This document shows, piece by piece, positions 9,178 to 16,923 of a stretch of DNA of 64,000 nt (position 1 is the first letter of the stretch; every line of letters starts with the position of its first letter). Origin of the DNA: an uncultured Bacteroidales bacterium (GTDB lineage: Bacteria; Bacteroidota; Bacteroidia; Bacteroidales; P3); the NCBI GenBank assembly GCA_944321735.1, contig CALUMK010000002.1, positions 1 through 64,000 on the forward strand, given 5' to 3'. A model generated the notes under the pieces. That model saw nothing but the letters and a program-made list of their open reading frames with translations. It was not told the DNA's origin and made no database searches. The translations under genes were made by a program, and so were the position numbers.

Positions 9178-10062
9178 ATGATAGACCATAAGTATAAAGT
9201 GTTTTACCAGCTGTGCTTGACACCGAGCACGACCGCGGCGGCCGATATCCTGGGCTTGACCCAGCCTGCCGTGTCCAAGAATGTAAGGGAATTGGAAAAA
9301 GAACTGGGGATAACCCTGTTCGGACGAACTCGGAACGGGATGGTGCTGACCGAAGCCGGGCAGGAACTGATGCATGGCATGGAGCCATTGATAGCGCAGG
9401 AGCGTTTGCTGCGATATCGTCTGGACCAATGGAGGGGAGTGGACAGGGGCGAGCTGAAAATAGGAGGGAGCACGACGCTTAGCCAGTATGTCTTGCCGGA
9501 TGCCATTGCCGGCTTTGCCCGGAAATGGCCGGATATTTCCTTGGGCTTGATGAGCGGCAATACCCAGCAGATAGAAGAAATGGTCCTGAATAAAAGCTTG
9601 CATGTGGCTTTTATCGAGGGGAATAAGAATAGGAACGACTTGCATTACGAACCCTTTCTCAAAGACGAGCTGGTTTTGGTGGCATCCGCTTCCGGACGAT
9701 GGCCTGGACGTATGGCAAAGGCGGAGCTGCCATCCGGATGTTTCGTATTCAGGGAGAGGGGCTCTGGTACCTACCATGTGATCCGCAAGAGGCTGGAACA
9801 AGAAGGAATCGACATCCGTCGGCTTGCATCGAAAGTCTGTATCGGTTCCACCGAAGCCATCAAACGGTATGTGGCCGGTTCCGATACGCTGGCCTTCTTG
9901 TCCCGTTACAGTATCCGGGAGGAATTGGCGCAGGAACGGTTACGAGTGATAGAGGTCGATGGACTTTGCATAGAAAGGATGTTCTATTCCATTCATCTGC
10001 AAGGTGAAATCGACCCCTATGCAGCTAGGTTCATGGATTTTTCCCGGAAAATGTTTCAATAG
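9178..10062 (+). CDS. LysR family transcriptional regulator
   Basis: 294 residues. Residues about 1-60 form the LysR winged helix-turn-helix (FYQLCLTPSTTAAADILGLT, QPAVSKNVRELEKELGITLF, GRTRNGMVLTEAG). Residues about 88-290 form the periplasmic-binding-protein-like effector domain. The start at 9178 is preferred over 9127 because it follows a purine-rich GAGGGAGG and lies just downstream of a TAnnTTTG promoter element. The next gene, convergent, encodes a YeiH-type transporter. In enterobacteria a LysR regulator (YeiE) lies next to yeiH, so I infer that this protein controls that transporter, probably in response to a sulfur-containing or anionic ligand. The ligand cannot be read from the sequence. 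Only 21 bases separate the two convergent stops. Confidence 0.9.
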   Translation: MIDHKYKVFYQLCLTPSTTAAADILGLTQPAVSKNVRELEKELGITLFGRTRNGMVLTEAGQELMHGMEPLIAQERLLRYRLDQWRGVDRGELKIGGSTTLSQYVLPDAIAGFARKWPDISLGLMSGNTQQIEEMVLNKSLHVAFIEGNKNRNDLHYEPFLKDELVLVASASGRWPGRMAKAELPSGCFVFRERGSGTYHVIRKRLEQEGIDIRRLASKVCIGSTEAIKRYVAGSDTLAFLSRYSIREELAQERLRVIEVDGLCIERMFYSIHLQGEIDPYAARFMDFSRKMFQ

Positions 10063-10083
10063 TTTTTCAGGCCTCTTGCCATT

Positions 10084-11220
10084 TCATAGGAAACGGGCCA
10101 ACAAGTAGCCGCCGCCTAATAGCCAGATGTAAAGCAGGGCGGCCAGCAAAAACGGCCGGGGACCGGCTTGCTTGAACTTGTCGAAGCTGGTATCGGTGCC
10201 GAGGGCGGTCATGGCCATGGTCAGCAGGAAAGTGTCGAAAGAGTTGATGAAGTTCACGCAACTGAGGGGAAGCAGATTCAGGGAATTGAAGCCGATGGCC
10301 GCTAAGAACAAGAAAGCGAACCAAGGCACGGTGATTCTGGCTTTCTGCTTGTGCGGCTTTTCTGCAGGTACTGCACTTTCCGTGGGGGCCGGAATGCTTG
10401 CGGTGGCTGGCCCGGCTTCGACCAGGTTCGCCTTGCCTGTGATGCCTGTTTGAATCGCCGCCTTGGCTTTCAGTCCCCGTATCGCCTGCCGGCTCGCCCA
10501 AAAGGCTAGGACTAGCAAGACCGGCACTAACAATATTACTCGCATCATCTTGACAATGATGGCTGTGTCTTCAACCTCTGCGCCCATGGCGTTCCCGGCC
10601 CCCACGACATGGGCCACTTCGTGCAGTGTGGATCCTGTATAAATACCCATCTGATGCTCATCCAGTCCGAGCAGGCCGCTGCGGTACAGGGCCGGATACA
10701 GGAACATCGAGATGGTCCCGAAAATGACAACTGTCGAGACGGCGACCGCTGTCTTGTACGCTTTGGGCTTGAGCGTGGCATCCGCCCCCAGCACCGCAGC
10801 GGCCCCGCAGATGGCACTCCCTACCGAAGTCAGCAGGGCGGTCTCCTTGTCCATTTTGAGCAGTTTCCCCAGCAGGCAGCCTAAGAGAATGGTTGTTGTG
10901 ACAATAATCGCATCAATCAGGATGGCAGTTCCTCCGACTTCAACGATATTCTGCAGCGTGAGCCTGAAACCGTAAAGGATGATGCCCAGCCGCAGGATTT
11001 GTTTGGAGCAGAATTTGATGCCGGGAACCCATGTCTCCGGCAAGCGGTTGCGGAGGCTGTTGGCATAGAGCATTCCAAGAAGAATCCCTATAATCAGCGG
11101 GCTGAATGAAATCTTCTGGAAGAAGGGGAATTGAGCAATGTAGAACGCGGCGCAGGAAAAGAGGGTGATGAGCAGGATACCGTGCAAGGTGTTGCCTTTC
11201 TGTTCGCTGAGTTTTACCAT
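10084..11220 (-). CDS. YeiH family putative sulfate/anion exporter
   Basis: 378 residues with about ten hydrophobic segments and no signal peptide. Sequence hallmarks of the YeiH / conserved-hypothetical-698 family are present: FSPLIIGILLGMLYAN near the N-terminus, LRLGIILYGFRLT, SAICGAAAVLGA and GSTLHEVAHVVGAGNA. Members are annotated as putative sulfate exporters. Some are linked to sulfonate (taurine, sulfoacetate) metabolism, but direct transport evidence is thin. A hydrophilic stretch (about 280-310, rich in Ala, Thr and Pro, with EKPHKQKARI) separates the last membrane segments and is longer than usual. The convergent LysR gene is its likely regulator. The 300 bases upstream are AT-rich and include the small dyad TATATAA / TTATATA at about 11323-11343. 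Confidence 0.85.
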   Translation of the reverse strand: MVKLSEQKGNTLHGILLITLFSCAAFYIAQFPFFQKISFSPLIIGILLGMLYANSLRNRLPETWVPGIKFCSKQILRLGIILYGFRLTLQNIVEVGGTAILIDAIIVTTTILLGCLLGKLLKMDKETALLTSVGSAICGAAAVLGADATLKPKAYKTAVAVSTVVIFGTISMFLYPALYRSGLLGLDEHQMGIYTGSTLHEVAHVVGAGNAMGAEVEDTAIIVKMMRVILLVPVLLVLAFWASRQAIRGLKAKAAIQTGITGKANLVEAGPATASIPAPTESAVPAEKPHKQKARITVPWFAFLFLAAIGFNSLNLLPLSCVNFINSFDTFLLTMAMTALGTDTSFDKFKQAGPRPFLLAALLYIWLLGGGYLLARFL

Positions 11221-11469
11221 GGTGTTGCTTTTTTAGGCGGAGGAAACGCCTGTAATGGTGGTTGTGTGTTGTTTTCTGGCGGCAAAGTACGGGATAAACT
11301 TCCGGTTTATAAAATTAAATGTTTTATGATATATAATAAAAAGTTATATAATACTGCCGGGATACAGGGGATGTTTGTCGGGATGAGGCTCTTTTATGGC
11401 GTTTTATACGGGTTTTGAGCCGGATGCCGTGGGCTTTAGCGAAGTTTTTTTAAATTTATGCGTTCAAGA

Positions 11470-11500
11470 TTTGGCGGGTTCGAAAATATTTGTACCTTTG
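11470..11500 (+). promoter_or_regulatory. Promoter of tRNA-Arg
   Basis: TTTG at 11470-11473, a 19-base spacer and TACCTTTG at 11493-11500 give a full Bacteroidetes sigma-ABfr type promoter. The tRNA begins 18 bases after it. Confidence 0.8.
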
Positions 11501-11518
11501 CAGTCCCGTTTCGGGAAT

Positions 11519-11592
11519 GGCGCCGTAGCTCAACTGAATAGAGCATCTGACTACGGATCAGAAGGTTGCGGGTTTGAATCCCTCCGGCGTCA
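11519..11592 (+). tRNA. tRNA-Arg (anticodon ACG)
   Basis: The 74-base cloverleaf can be drawn by hand: acceptor GGCGCCG pairs with CGGCGTC (one G-T), the D arm is GCTC...GAGC, the anticodon stem is TCTGA / TCAGA with loop CTACGGA (ACG at positions 34-36), the T arm contains GGTTTGAATCC, and the discriminator is A. The CCA end is not encoded. A promoter lies directly upstream and a terminator downstream, so it is a single-gene unit. Confidence 0.97.
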
Positions 11593-11619
11593 CAAAGTTT
11601 TCATAGTTTTAGTTTTTGT

Positions 11620-11651
11620 CCCCGTGTGATTCGCTCGCACGGGGCTTTTTT
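11620..11651 (+). terminator. Terminator after tRNA-Arg
   Basis: CCCCGTG ... CACGGGG forms the stem with an ATTCGCT-rich loop, followed by CTTTTTT. It closes the tRNA unit before the ferredoxin gene. Confidence 0.85.
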
Positions 11652-11757
11652 GTATCTTCGCATCCGTAAACATTCTGGAAAATCTCGTTCGCCTTTCAAC
11701 GAAAAGGAAATGCGGGTCTTTTGCAAGAACGCGGGAAGGCAACACAAACCTTGAATC

Positions 11758-12618
11758 ATGAAGAACGTCAAAGCTGTTTATTTCAGTGGCACGGGGACTA
11801 CGCAGAGAACCGTTTGCCATATAGCGCGGAAACTGGCGGAGCGTTTGTCGCTGCCTTTTTCGGAGGTGGATTTCACTTTGCCTTCCGGCCGGATGTCGCC
11901 TTTGGTCTTCGGCCCGGAAGACATAGTGGTGATGGGTACGCCGGTATATGCCGGGCGGATACCCAATGTCCTGCTCAAATTCTTGCAGACGATGCAGGGG
12001 ACGGGAGCGGTCGGGATTCCGGTGGTGCTTTACGGGAACCGGAACTACGACGATGCGCTGATTGAACTGCGGGACTTGATGGAGAATGCCGGCATCAGGA
12101 CGATGGCGGCGGCCGCCTTCATCGGGGAGCATTCTTTTTCGAAAATACTGGCCGCAGGCCGTCCGGACAAGCAAGACGAAGCCAAGATGGATGAATTCGC
12201 GGCTCTGGCAGCCGGGAAGATTGCCGAGGCCCATTTGCTGGACCAAGCCGTGCCTTCCGATTTCCCGCATCCTGTCTTTGTGGAAGGCGTGCCTTTCCCT
12301 TACCGGGGCTATTATACGCCTCGCGACCGGCATGGCAACGGCATCGACATACGTAAAGTCAAGTCGTTGGTGAACGACAAATGCACCGACTGCAAGACTT
12401 GCTCCGATGTCTGCCCGATGGGTTCGATCAGCCGGGATAACGTGCGGGAATATACAGGTATCTGCATCAAATGCGGGGCTTGCATCAAAAAATGCCCGGA
12501 AGGAGCCCGTTATTATGTGGATGAAGGCTACTTGTACCATCAGCATGAGCTGGAAGCGATGTACGGGGAACGCAGGGTCGAGCCGGCCTTTTTCCTGCAA
12601 CCGGGCGGGGCGGAATAG
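11758..12618 (+). CDS. EFR1-type protein: flavodoxin-like domain plus two 4Fe-4S clusters
   Basis: 286 residues, no signal peptide, so cytosolic. Residues 1-170 form a flavodoxin-like fold with the FMN phosphate loop near the start (YFSGTGTTQRT) and GTPVYAGRIPN. Residues 205-250 hold two ferredoxin motifs: CTDCKTCSDVCP from Cys209 and CIKCGACIKKCP from Cys236. Each has the CxxCxxCxxxC pattern for a 4Fe-4S cluster. This order is that of the EFR1 family ferredoxins, common in anaerobic gut and oral bacteria. They probably carry electrons between FMN and iron-sulfur centres; the partner is unknown. The gene stands alone between the tRNA terminator and a lipoprotein gene, and nothing nearby suggests a specific pathway. 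Confidence 0.88.
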   Translation: MKNVKAVYFSGTGTTQRTVCHIARKLAERLSLPFSEVDFTLPSGRMSPLVFGPEDIVVMGTPVYAGRIPNVLLKFLQTMQGTGAVGIPVVLYGNRNYDDALIELRDLMENAGIRTMAAAAFIGEHSFSKILAAGRPDKQDEAKMDEFAALAAGKIAEAHLLDQAVPSDFPHPVFVEGVPFPYRGYYTPRDRHGNGIDIRKVKSLVNDKCTDCKTCSDVCPMGSISRDNVREYTGICIKCGACIKKCPEGARYYVDEGYLYHQHELEAMYGERRVEPAFFLQPGGAE

Positions 12619-12704
12619 CAGTCTTTCGCCTTCTCGGCATGATGGAATCAGGACGGCGGATATAGGTATGCCATTGGAATCGAAATAAAGAAAAATTTGA
12701 AAAG

Positions 12705-13160
12705 ATGCGCAATAGCAAGAATGGGATAAGGCATCTCGGCCTTTTGTTGGTTGGGATGCTATGTTTTTCTTCCTGCCAAAGGGAAGTTACTGAAGTCTAT
12801 ACCTTCACTTTCGATGAGGATTTGTTCATTTCCGGAGGATGGTCTTCGGTGGGGATTACCAGCTCGTTCCTGAATACGGTGGGCTGGAGCGATGTGAAGA
12901 AATACGGCAACGAGGCCTATTCGGACAAAAATGCCCGCAAGGCCAATAAGGAAGCCGCCTTGGTGGACTTCGATTATAAGCTGGCCAATTTCGACAGGCG
13001 GCTTCCGTCCTTGTACGAGGAGTACCGTCTTGCCGGGGTCGATTCGGCTTCGGGTTCGGTGACATTGCGTCTTACTTGCATGAGCGACGAGGGGCAGATT
13101 GTCAAGGAGGCGAGTCGGGAAATCTTTTATGTGGCTCCGGCCGATACCGTCGCGCAATAG
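12705..13160 (+). CDS. Small lipoprotein, paralog of the one at 33709
   Basis: 151 residues. The N-terminus is a lipoprotein signal with lipobox-like LCFSSC, cysteine near residue 24, followed by QREVTEVYTFTFDEDLF. No family is recognised. The gene at 33709-34131 encodes a clear relative with the same order: SSC-(E/Q)(R/K)EV-x-x-(V/L)YTF near the cysteine, a middle segment with D.A..(D/S)KA..(A/Q)(N/Q) and a final segment RLPSLYEEYRLAGVDSASG matched by NLSSLYMYYGQQGVQSATG. It is probably exported to the periplasmic face of a membrane. The start follows an A-rich stretch typical of Bacteroidetes translation starts. Confidence 0.75.
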   Translation: MRNSKNGIRHLGLLLVGMLCFSSCQREVTEVYTFTFDEDLFISGGWSSVGITSSFLNTVGWSDVKKYGNEAYSDKNARKANKEAALVDFDYKLANFDRRLPSLYEEYRLAGVDSASGSVTLRLTCMSDEGQIVKEASREIFYVAPADTVAQ

Positions 13161-13232
13161 CCTCGCCATTGAGTATGCGGATGGCTGAATGCTGGAAAAG
13201 CCAAGGATATTTTGTACTTTTACATTCTCATC

Positions 13233-13339
13233 GGCGGAAAGGATCGACGGGTTGGTGTGAGTTAAAAGAGCCAAGGATGCCGTTGAGTGGCGGAAAGGCT
13301 CGACGGTTTGATGCGGATTGAAAGAGTCAAGGATGCCGT
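13233..13339 (+). repeat. Two tandem imperfect copies of a 56-bp unit upstream of udk
   Basis: The unit starts GGCGGAAAGG at 13233 and again at 13289 and ends AAGGATGCCGT in both copies. The copies differ at roughly ten positions. A fragment AAAGCCAAGGAT at about 13198 suggests a third, degraded unit. No reading frame is conserved between the copies. It occupies most of the leader before the uridine kinase gene. Confidence 0.7.
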
Positions 13340-13363
13340 GAAAAGAAAAACAGGATTGATAGT

Positions 13364-14020
13364 ATGCTGATAATCGGTATTGCCGGAGGTTCCGGTTCAG
13401 GTAAGACCACGGTGGTCAACAAGATTGCGGCCAATTGCGGCAGCAACTCGGTCACGATTATCCCGCAGGATGCCTATTACAAGGATAAGGGTGACTTGCC
13501 GGAGGAGGAAAAACGGGCCATCAACTTCGACCATCCCTCTTCCATCGAATTTCCGCTTCTGGTCAAGCATCTGGATATGCTCAAGAAAGGCTTGCCGATA
13601 GAGATGCCGGTGTATTCCTATATCACTTGCGCCCGTTCCAAGGAAACGGTGACGGTGTGTCCTACAGATGTGGTTATTGTGGAAGGTATTTTGATCCTGT
13701 CTAACCCGCAGCTTCGCAAAAGGTTGGATATTAAGGTTTTTGTGGATGCCGACAGCGACGACCGCTTGATGCGGATTATCTTGCGCGACATTCATGAGCG
13801 GAACAGGACTTACGAGCAGGCCTTGAGTCATTACGCGGATTGGGTCAAGCCGATGCATGAACAGTTCATAGAACCGACCAAGCGATATGCCGACATTATC
13901 GTGCCTCAGGGCGGGGAAAACGAGAAAGCCATCGGGATTATCAGTTCCCATTTGCATCGGTATATGCAGAAAGCAAAGGAAGAGAAAGGAAAAAATAAGA
14001 ACTCAAAGCAAAACGCATAA
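13364..14020 (+). CDS. udk: Uridine kinase
   Basis: 218 residues, cytosolic. It phosphorylates uridine and cytidine to UMP and CMP with ATP or GTP in pyrimidine salvage. The P-loop GGSGSGKTT is at 8-16, followed by IPQDAYYKD, the INFDHPSSIEF motif typical of uridine kinases, VVIVEGILIL and the lid region RIILRDIHERNRT. Length matches the family (about 205-215), with an extra Lys/Asn-rich tail (KEEKGKNKNSKQNA). The stop lies 12 bases before the next gene, suggesting one transcript with the H1-PurL-like gene, porW and polA. A second kinase domain of the same superfamily is present in the protein at 47888-49588, so the strain has two such enzymes. Confidence 0.93.
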   Translation: MLIIGIAGGSGSGKTTVVNKIAANCGSNSVTIIPQDAYYKDKGDLPEEEKRAINFDHPSSIEFPLLVKHLDMLKKGLPIEMPVYSYITCARSKETVTVCPTDVVIVEGILILSNPQLRKRLDIKVFVDADSDDRLMRIILRDIHERNRTYEQALSHYADWVKPMHEQFIEPTKRYADIIVPQGGENEKAIGIISSHLHRYMQKAKEEKGKNKNSKQNA

Positions 14021-14032
14021 AAGCAAATTCCT

Positions 14033-16870
14033 ATGACAACAGAATCCAAACCCAAGAAAAGGCCCGCTTCCAAGGCATCGGCCAGCAAGAAGGAGGCGGA
14101 AAAGACTAATTCCAAACAGGAAAAAGCGGTCAAGGCACTGCGTGTAGCCAAAGACCGTGTAGAGAAAGCCGCCGTGGATGCCAAGAAGAAGGTCAAGGCG
14201 GTGAAGGAACAGATTGACACGGAAGAAAACCGCACCAAGGTGAAGGCGGCGGCCCGGCTTTCCCGGATGAAAGCGGGTAAGGCTAAGGACAAGGCGGAGA
14301 CCTTGCTTCAAAAGGCCAAGGCCAAGGCGGAAGAAGTGGCAGGTCAGATGGAAAAAGCGGCTAAGGGGCATCCTAAGGCCGAGGCGGCTTTGAAACAGGC
14401 CAAAAAAGCCAAGGCCAAGGTAGAAGCGGCAGGCGAAAAGTTGAAATCGGTAAAGGAAACCGTAGCGGAGCAAGGAAAGAAGGCACGGAAAGCGACCAAG
14501 GAAGCCGTAGGCAAGACGAAATCTACGGTTGACAAGGCAGTGAAGACGGCCAAGAAATTCAAGGATACGGTGGATACGCCGGAAAACCGGGCCAAGGTCA
14601 AGGATGCGGCTTATTCGATAGGCAGCAGTTTGAAAGAAGCTGTAAGCGATGTGGTCAAGGAGGTGGCCAAATCGAGGACCGCCAGCAAGGCCAAATCCAA
14701 GACAGGCAAGTCTGCGGCGGCCAAACCGGCAAAGCCCAAAGCGACGAAGCCGGTTTCGAAAGCGGCACCGGCCAAGGCGGCAGCCAAGACCACGAAGGCG
14801 TCTGCTACCAAGGCCAAGCCCAAGGCGACAAAGGCGACAGCTAAGTCGACAGCAGCCAAGCCGGCTCAAGGAGGGCGTGCGGAGGAAGATGTGACCGAGC
14901 TTACGGCCAAGGAGCTGGGGTTGTCTTTCGATGAATACGGGCGGATTTGCCAGCTTCTTGGCCGAAATCCTAATTTTACGGAATTGAGCTTCTACGCTCG
15001 GATGTGGAGCGAGGAGGTTTCTTATAAGAATTCGTTTAAATGGCTTAGGGCTTTTCCTGCGGGGGGGGATTCCCTGCGGCCTCAGGAAACGGCAAGTGAT
15101 GCGCATGGGGTGGATCTTGGGAACGGGGAGGCTTGTGTCTTGAAAGTGGAAGCCGGTCTGTCCGCTTCCGAGGAAGAATCGGAAAAGGAAATCCTGTCCC
15201 GTTTGGATATGACGCTCATGGCCGAAGGAGCGCGGCCTGTTCTTTCCTCTGTTTTGCAATCGGAGGGTTTGGAATCGGAAACAAACCGTGTCTTCTGTCG
15301 GTTCGAGGGTGATTCTTATCGGCACAATACTGGGTTCAACGGGGAAAAACCGCTTTCCGTGCAGGAGCAAAAGGGGATGCCGTTTCGGGATTTCTTGTCT
15401 GTGGGTGTTGTGCCTGCGGGTTTCCGCTTGGAAAAAGAAACTCCCGGAAAGGGGGATTCGTTTTACTTGATTGTCCTGCCCGAAGGTCTTTCCCGGGCCG
15501 AGCAATGGCAAATGAGCCGTTCCTTGCTTGAGGACAAGGCTGTGCTTGCATTGACGGCCATCGGCCGTTCGGGTTTGGTCGGCGCGCTTGTCAGGCTTTG
15601 CGGTCAGGCCGGCATCGGGGGACGGATTGATTGTTCCCACGATTGGATGGAAGGCAAAGAGGTTTGGGAATCCATGACATCCCGAATACCGGGATGTTAT
15701 CTTGCTGCGGTTCGCCGGAAAGAGGGAGCGCCGGGTCTGAAAGTTTCGAAAGCGGCGGTGTATCCGATAGGAGAAGCGATTTCCGAGAATTGTTTGCAAT
15801 GCCTTGAAAAAGAGAAGGTCCGGGTCGATATTCCTGTTTCGAGTCTGGTTGTCGGGCAGGGGACGCCGGTTTACGACCTCAAATACAAGGAAGCCAAGAA
15901 TTTTGCCCAATGCAAACGTTTCGATATCCATACGGTAAAAGACATCGATTTGGAGGAAGCGGTCGAGGTAGCTCGTTTTCTGGCCAAGGAGACAGGATCC
16001 GTTTTCGGAATTTCGGAGGCTTTTCGTGCCGGTTCTGAAAATGCAGAGGAATCCATGGTGTTGACGATGGGCGGTAATGCGGCTTATTTGTTTGCCAATC
16101 CCTTGGCTGGTGCCCAAATCGCAGTGGCTGAAGCGGGGCGTATTCTGGTTTGTACCGGTGCCAATCCTCGATGCATAGCGTCCTGTCTGCATTTCGGGAC
16201 ACCCCAGAATCCGGAAGCTTACTGGCAGTTTGTCAGTGCTGTGAAAGGCTTGAAGACGGTTTGCGAGAGCTTGCGGCTGCCAGTGGCCGGGCTTGATTCG
16301 CGTTTTGCGAAACCTGCCGATTCCAAGCTTGATACGGGGAATCCGGCGATGGTCGTGGGGATGATTGGCTCTTTGGACAGTGGCAAGCGGCTGAGCCGAG
16401 GCTTTGCTCAGAAAGGCCATGCGATATACCTGCTTGGAAAATGCGTGGAAGATATCAATAGTTCGCGTTATCTGTCGGCATACCGCAAGCAAGCTTATTC
16501 CCCGGCACCGTATTTTAACCTGGAAGAAGAGTACAAGTTGCAGCGCGTGCTGCTCGATGCGATTGATTCGCATTTGCTGGAGTCGGCTTGTCCGGTAACG
16601 GAAGGCGGTTTGTTCATGGCTTTGATCGAAAGCGCCAAGCTCAATAATCTTGGCTTCGATATCATGGTGGATGATTCTTTCCGTCTGGATTCCTACTTGT
16701 TCGGGGAAAGCCAGGGCCGTGTCGTGGTGACGATTGATGCCGCGGTGGATACCGAATTCAAGGATTTGATGATGGAGACAAAGACGCCGATGGTGTGCTT
16801 GGGAGAAGTGACAGGCGGAGAGATTCTGGTGGACGACTGCGATTTTGGAAAGATAGAAGATTACAAGTAA
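14033..16870 (+). CDS. Lys/Ala-rich histone H1-like region fused to a degenerate PurL (FGAM synthase-like) domain
   Basis: 945 residues. Residues 1-282 are Lys/Ala/Thr-rich with histone H1-like repeats (KPAKPKATKP, TKAKPKATKATA) and an internal duplication: IDTEENRTKVKAAA at 61-74 and VDTPENRAKVKDAA at 180-193. Residues 285-945 follow the order of small-type PurL: ELGLSFDEYGRI, LGRNPNFTELSFYARMWSE, then VAEAGRILVCTGANP, VTEGGLFMALIES and LFGESQGRVVV. Key catalytic motifs are altered. The family MWSEHCSYK reads MWSEEVSYK (324-332), ESHNHP reads EAGLSA (373-378), and the GAATGVGG glycine loop is gone. I infer a pseudoenzyme that kept the AIRS scaffold and may bind DNA or RNA through its basic tail. 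Adjacent genes are udk and porW. Product names transferred automatically as PurL should be doubted. Confidence 0.75.
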   Translation: MTTESKPKKRPASKASASKKEAEKTNSKQEKAVKALRVAKDRVEKAAVDAKKKVKAVKEQIDTEENRTKVKAAARLSRMKAGKAKDKAETLLQKAKAKAEEVAGQMEKAAKGHPKAEAALKQAKKAKAKVEAAGEKLKSVKETVAEQGKKARKATKEAVGKTKSTVDKAVKTAKKFKDTVDTPENRAKVKDAAYSIGSSLKEAVSDVVKEVAKSRTASKAKSKTGKSAAAKPAKPKATKPVSKAAPAKAAAKTTKASATKAKPKATKATAKSTAAKPAQGGRAEEDVTELTAKELGLSFDEYGRICQLLGRNPNFTELSFYARMWSEEVSYKNSFKWLRAFPAGGDSLRPQETASDAHGVDLGNGEACVLKVEAGLSASEEESEKEILSRLDMTLMAEGARPVLSSVLQSEGLESETNRVFCRFEGDSYRHNTGFNGEKPLSVQEQKGMPFRDFLSVGVVPAGFRLEKETPGKGDSFYLIVLPEGLSRAEQWQMSRSLLEDKAVLALTAIGRSGLVGALVRLCGQAGIGGRIDCSHDWMEGKEVWESMTSRIPGCYLAAVRRKEGAPGLKVSKAAVYPIGEAISENCLQCLEKEKVRVDIPVSSLVVGQGTPVYDLKYKEAKNFAQCKRFDIHTVKDIDLEEAVEVARFLAKETGSVFGISEAFRAGSENAEESMVLTMGGNAAYLFANPLAGAQIAVAEAGRILVCTGANPRCIASCLHFGTPQNPEAYWQFVSAVKGLKTVCESLRLPVAGLDSRFAKPADSKLDTGNPAMVVGMIGSLDSGKRLSRGFAQKGHAIYLLGKCVEDINSSRYLSAYRKQAYSPAPYFNLEEEYKLQRVLLDAIDSHLLESACPVTEGGLFMALIESAKLNNLGFDIMVDDSFRLDSYLFGESQGRVVVTIDAAVDTEFKDLMMETKTPMVCLGEVTGGEILVDDCDFGKIEDYK

Positions 16871-16923
16871 ATTATAACACGCCCTTGAAAGCAACGTGGA
16901 ATAGAGCCTGGCTGAGGCTGGGT

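Noticed and set aside
14033-16870. Annotating this gene simply as active purL
   Set aside because: Three catalytic motifs are altered and a 280-residue basic tail is fused, so the plain name would mislead.
14003-16894. 963-codon minus-strand frame opposite the H1-PurL-like gene
   Set aside because: Shadow of the Lys/Ala-rich codons, giving Leu/Arg/Gly/Cys-rich strings. No supporting feature.
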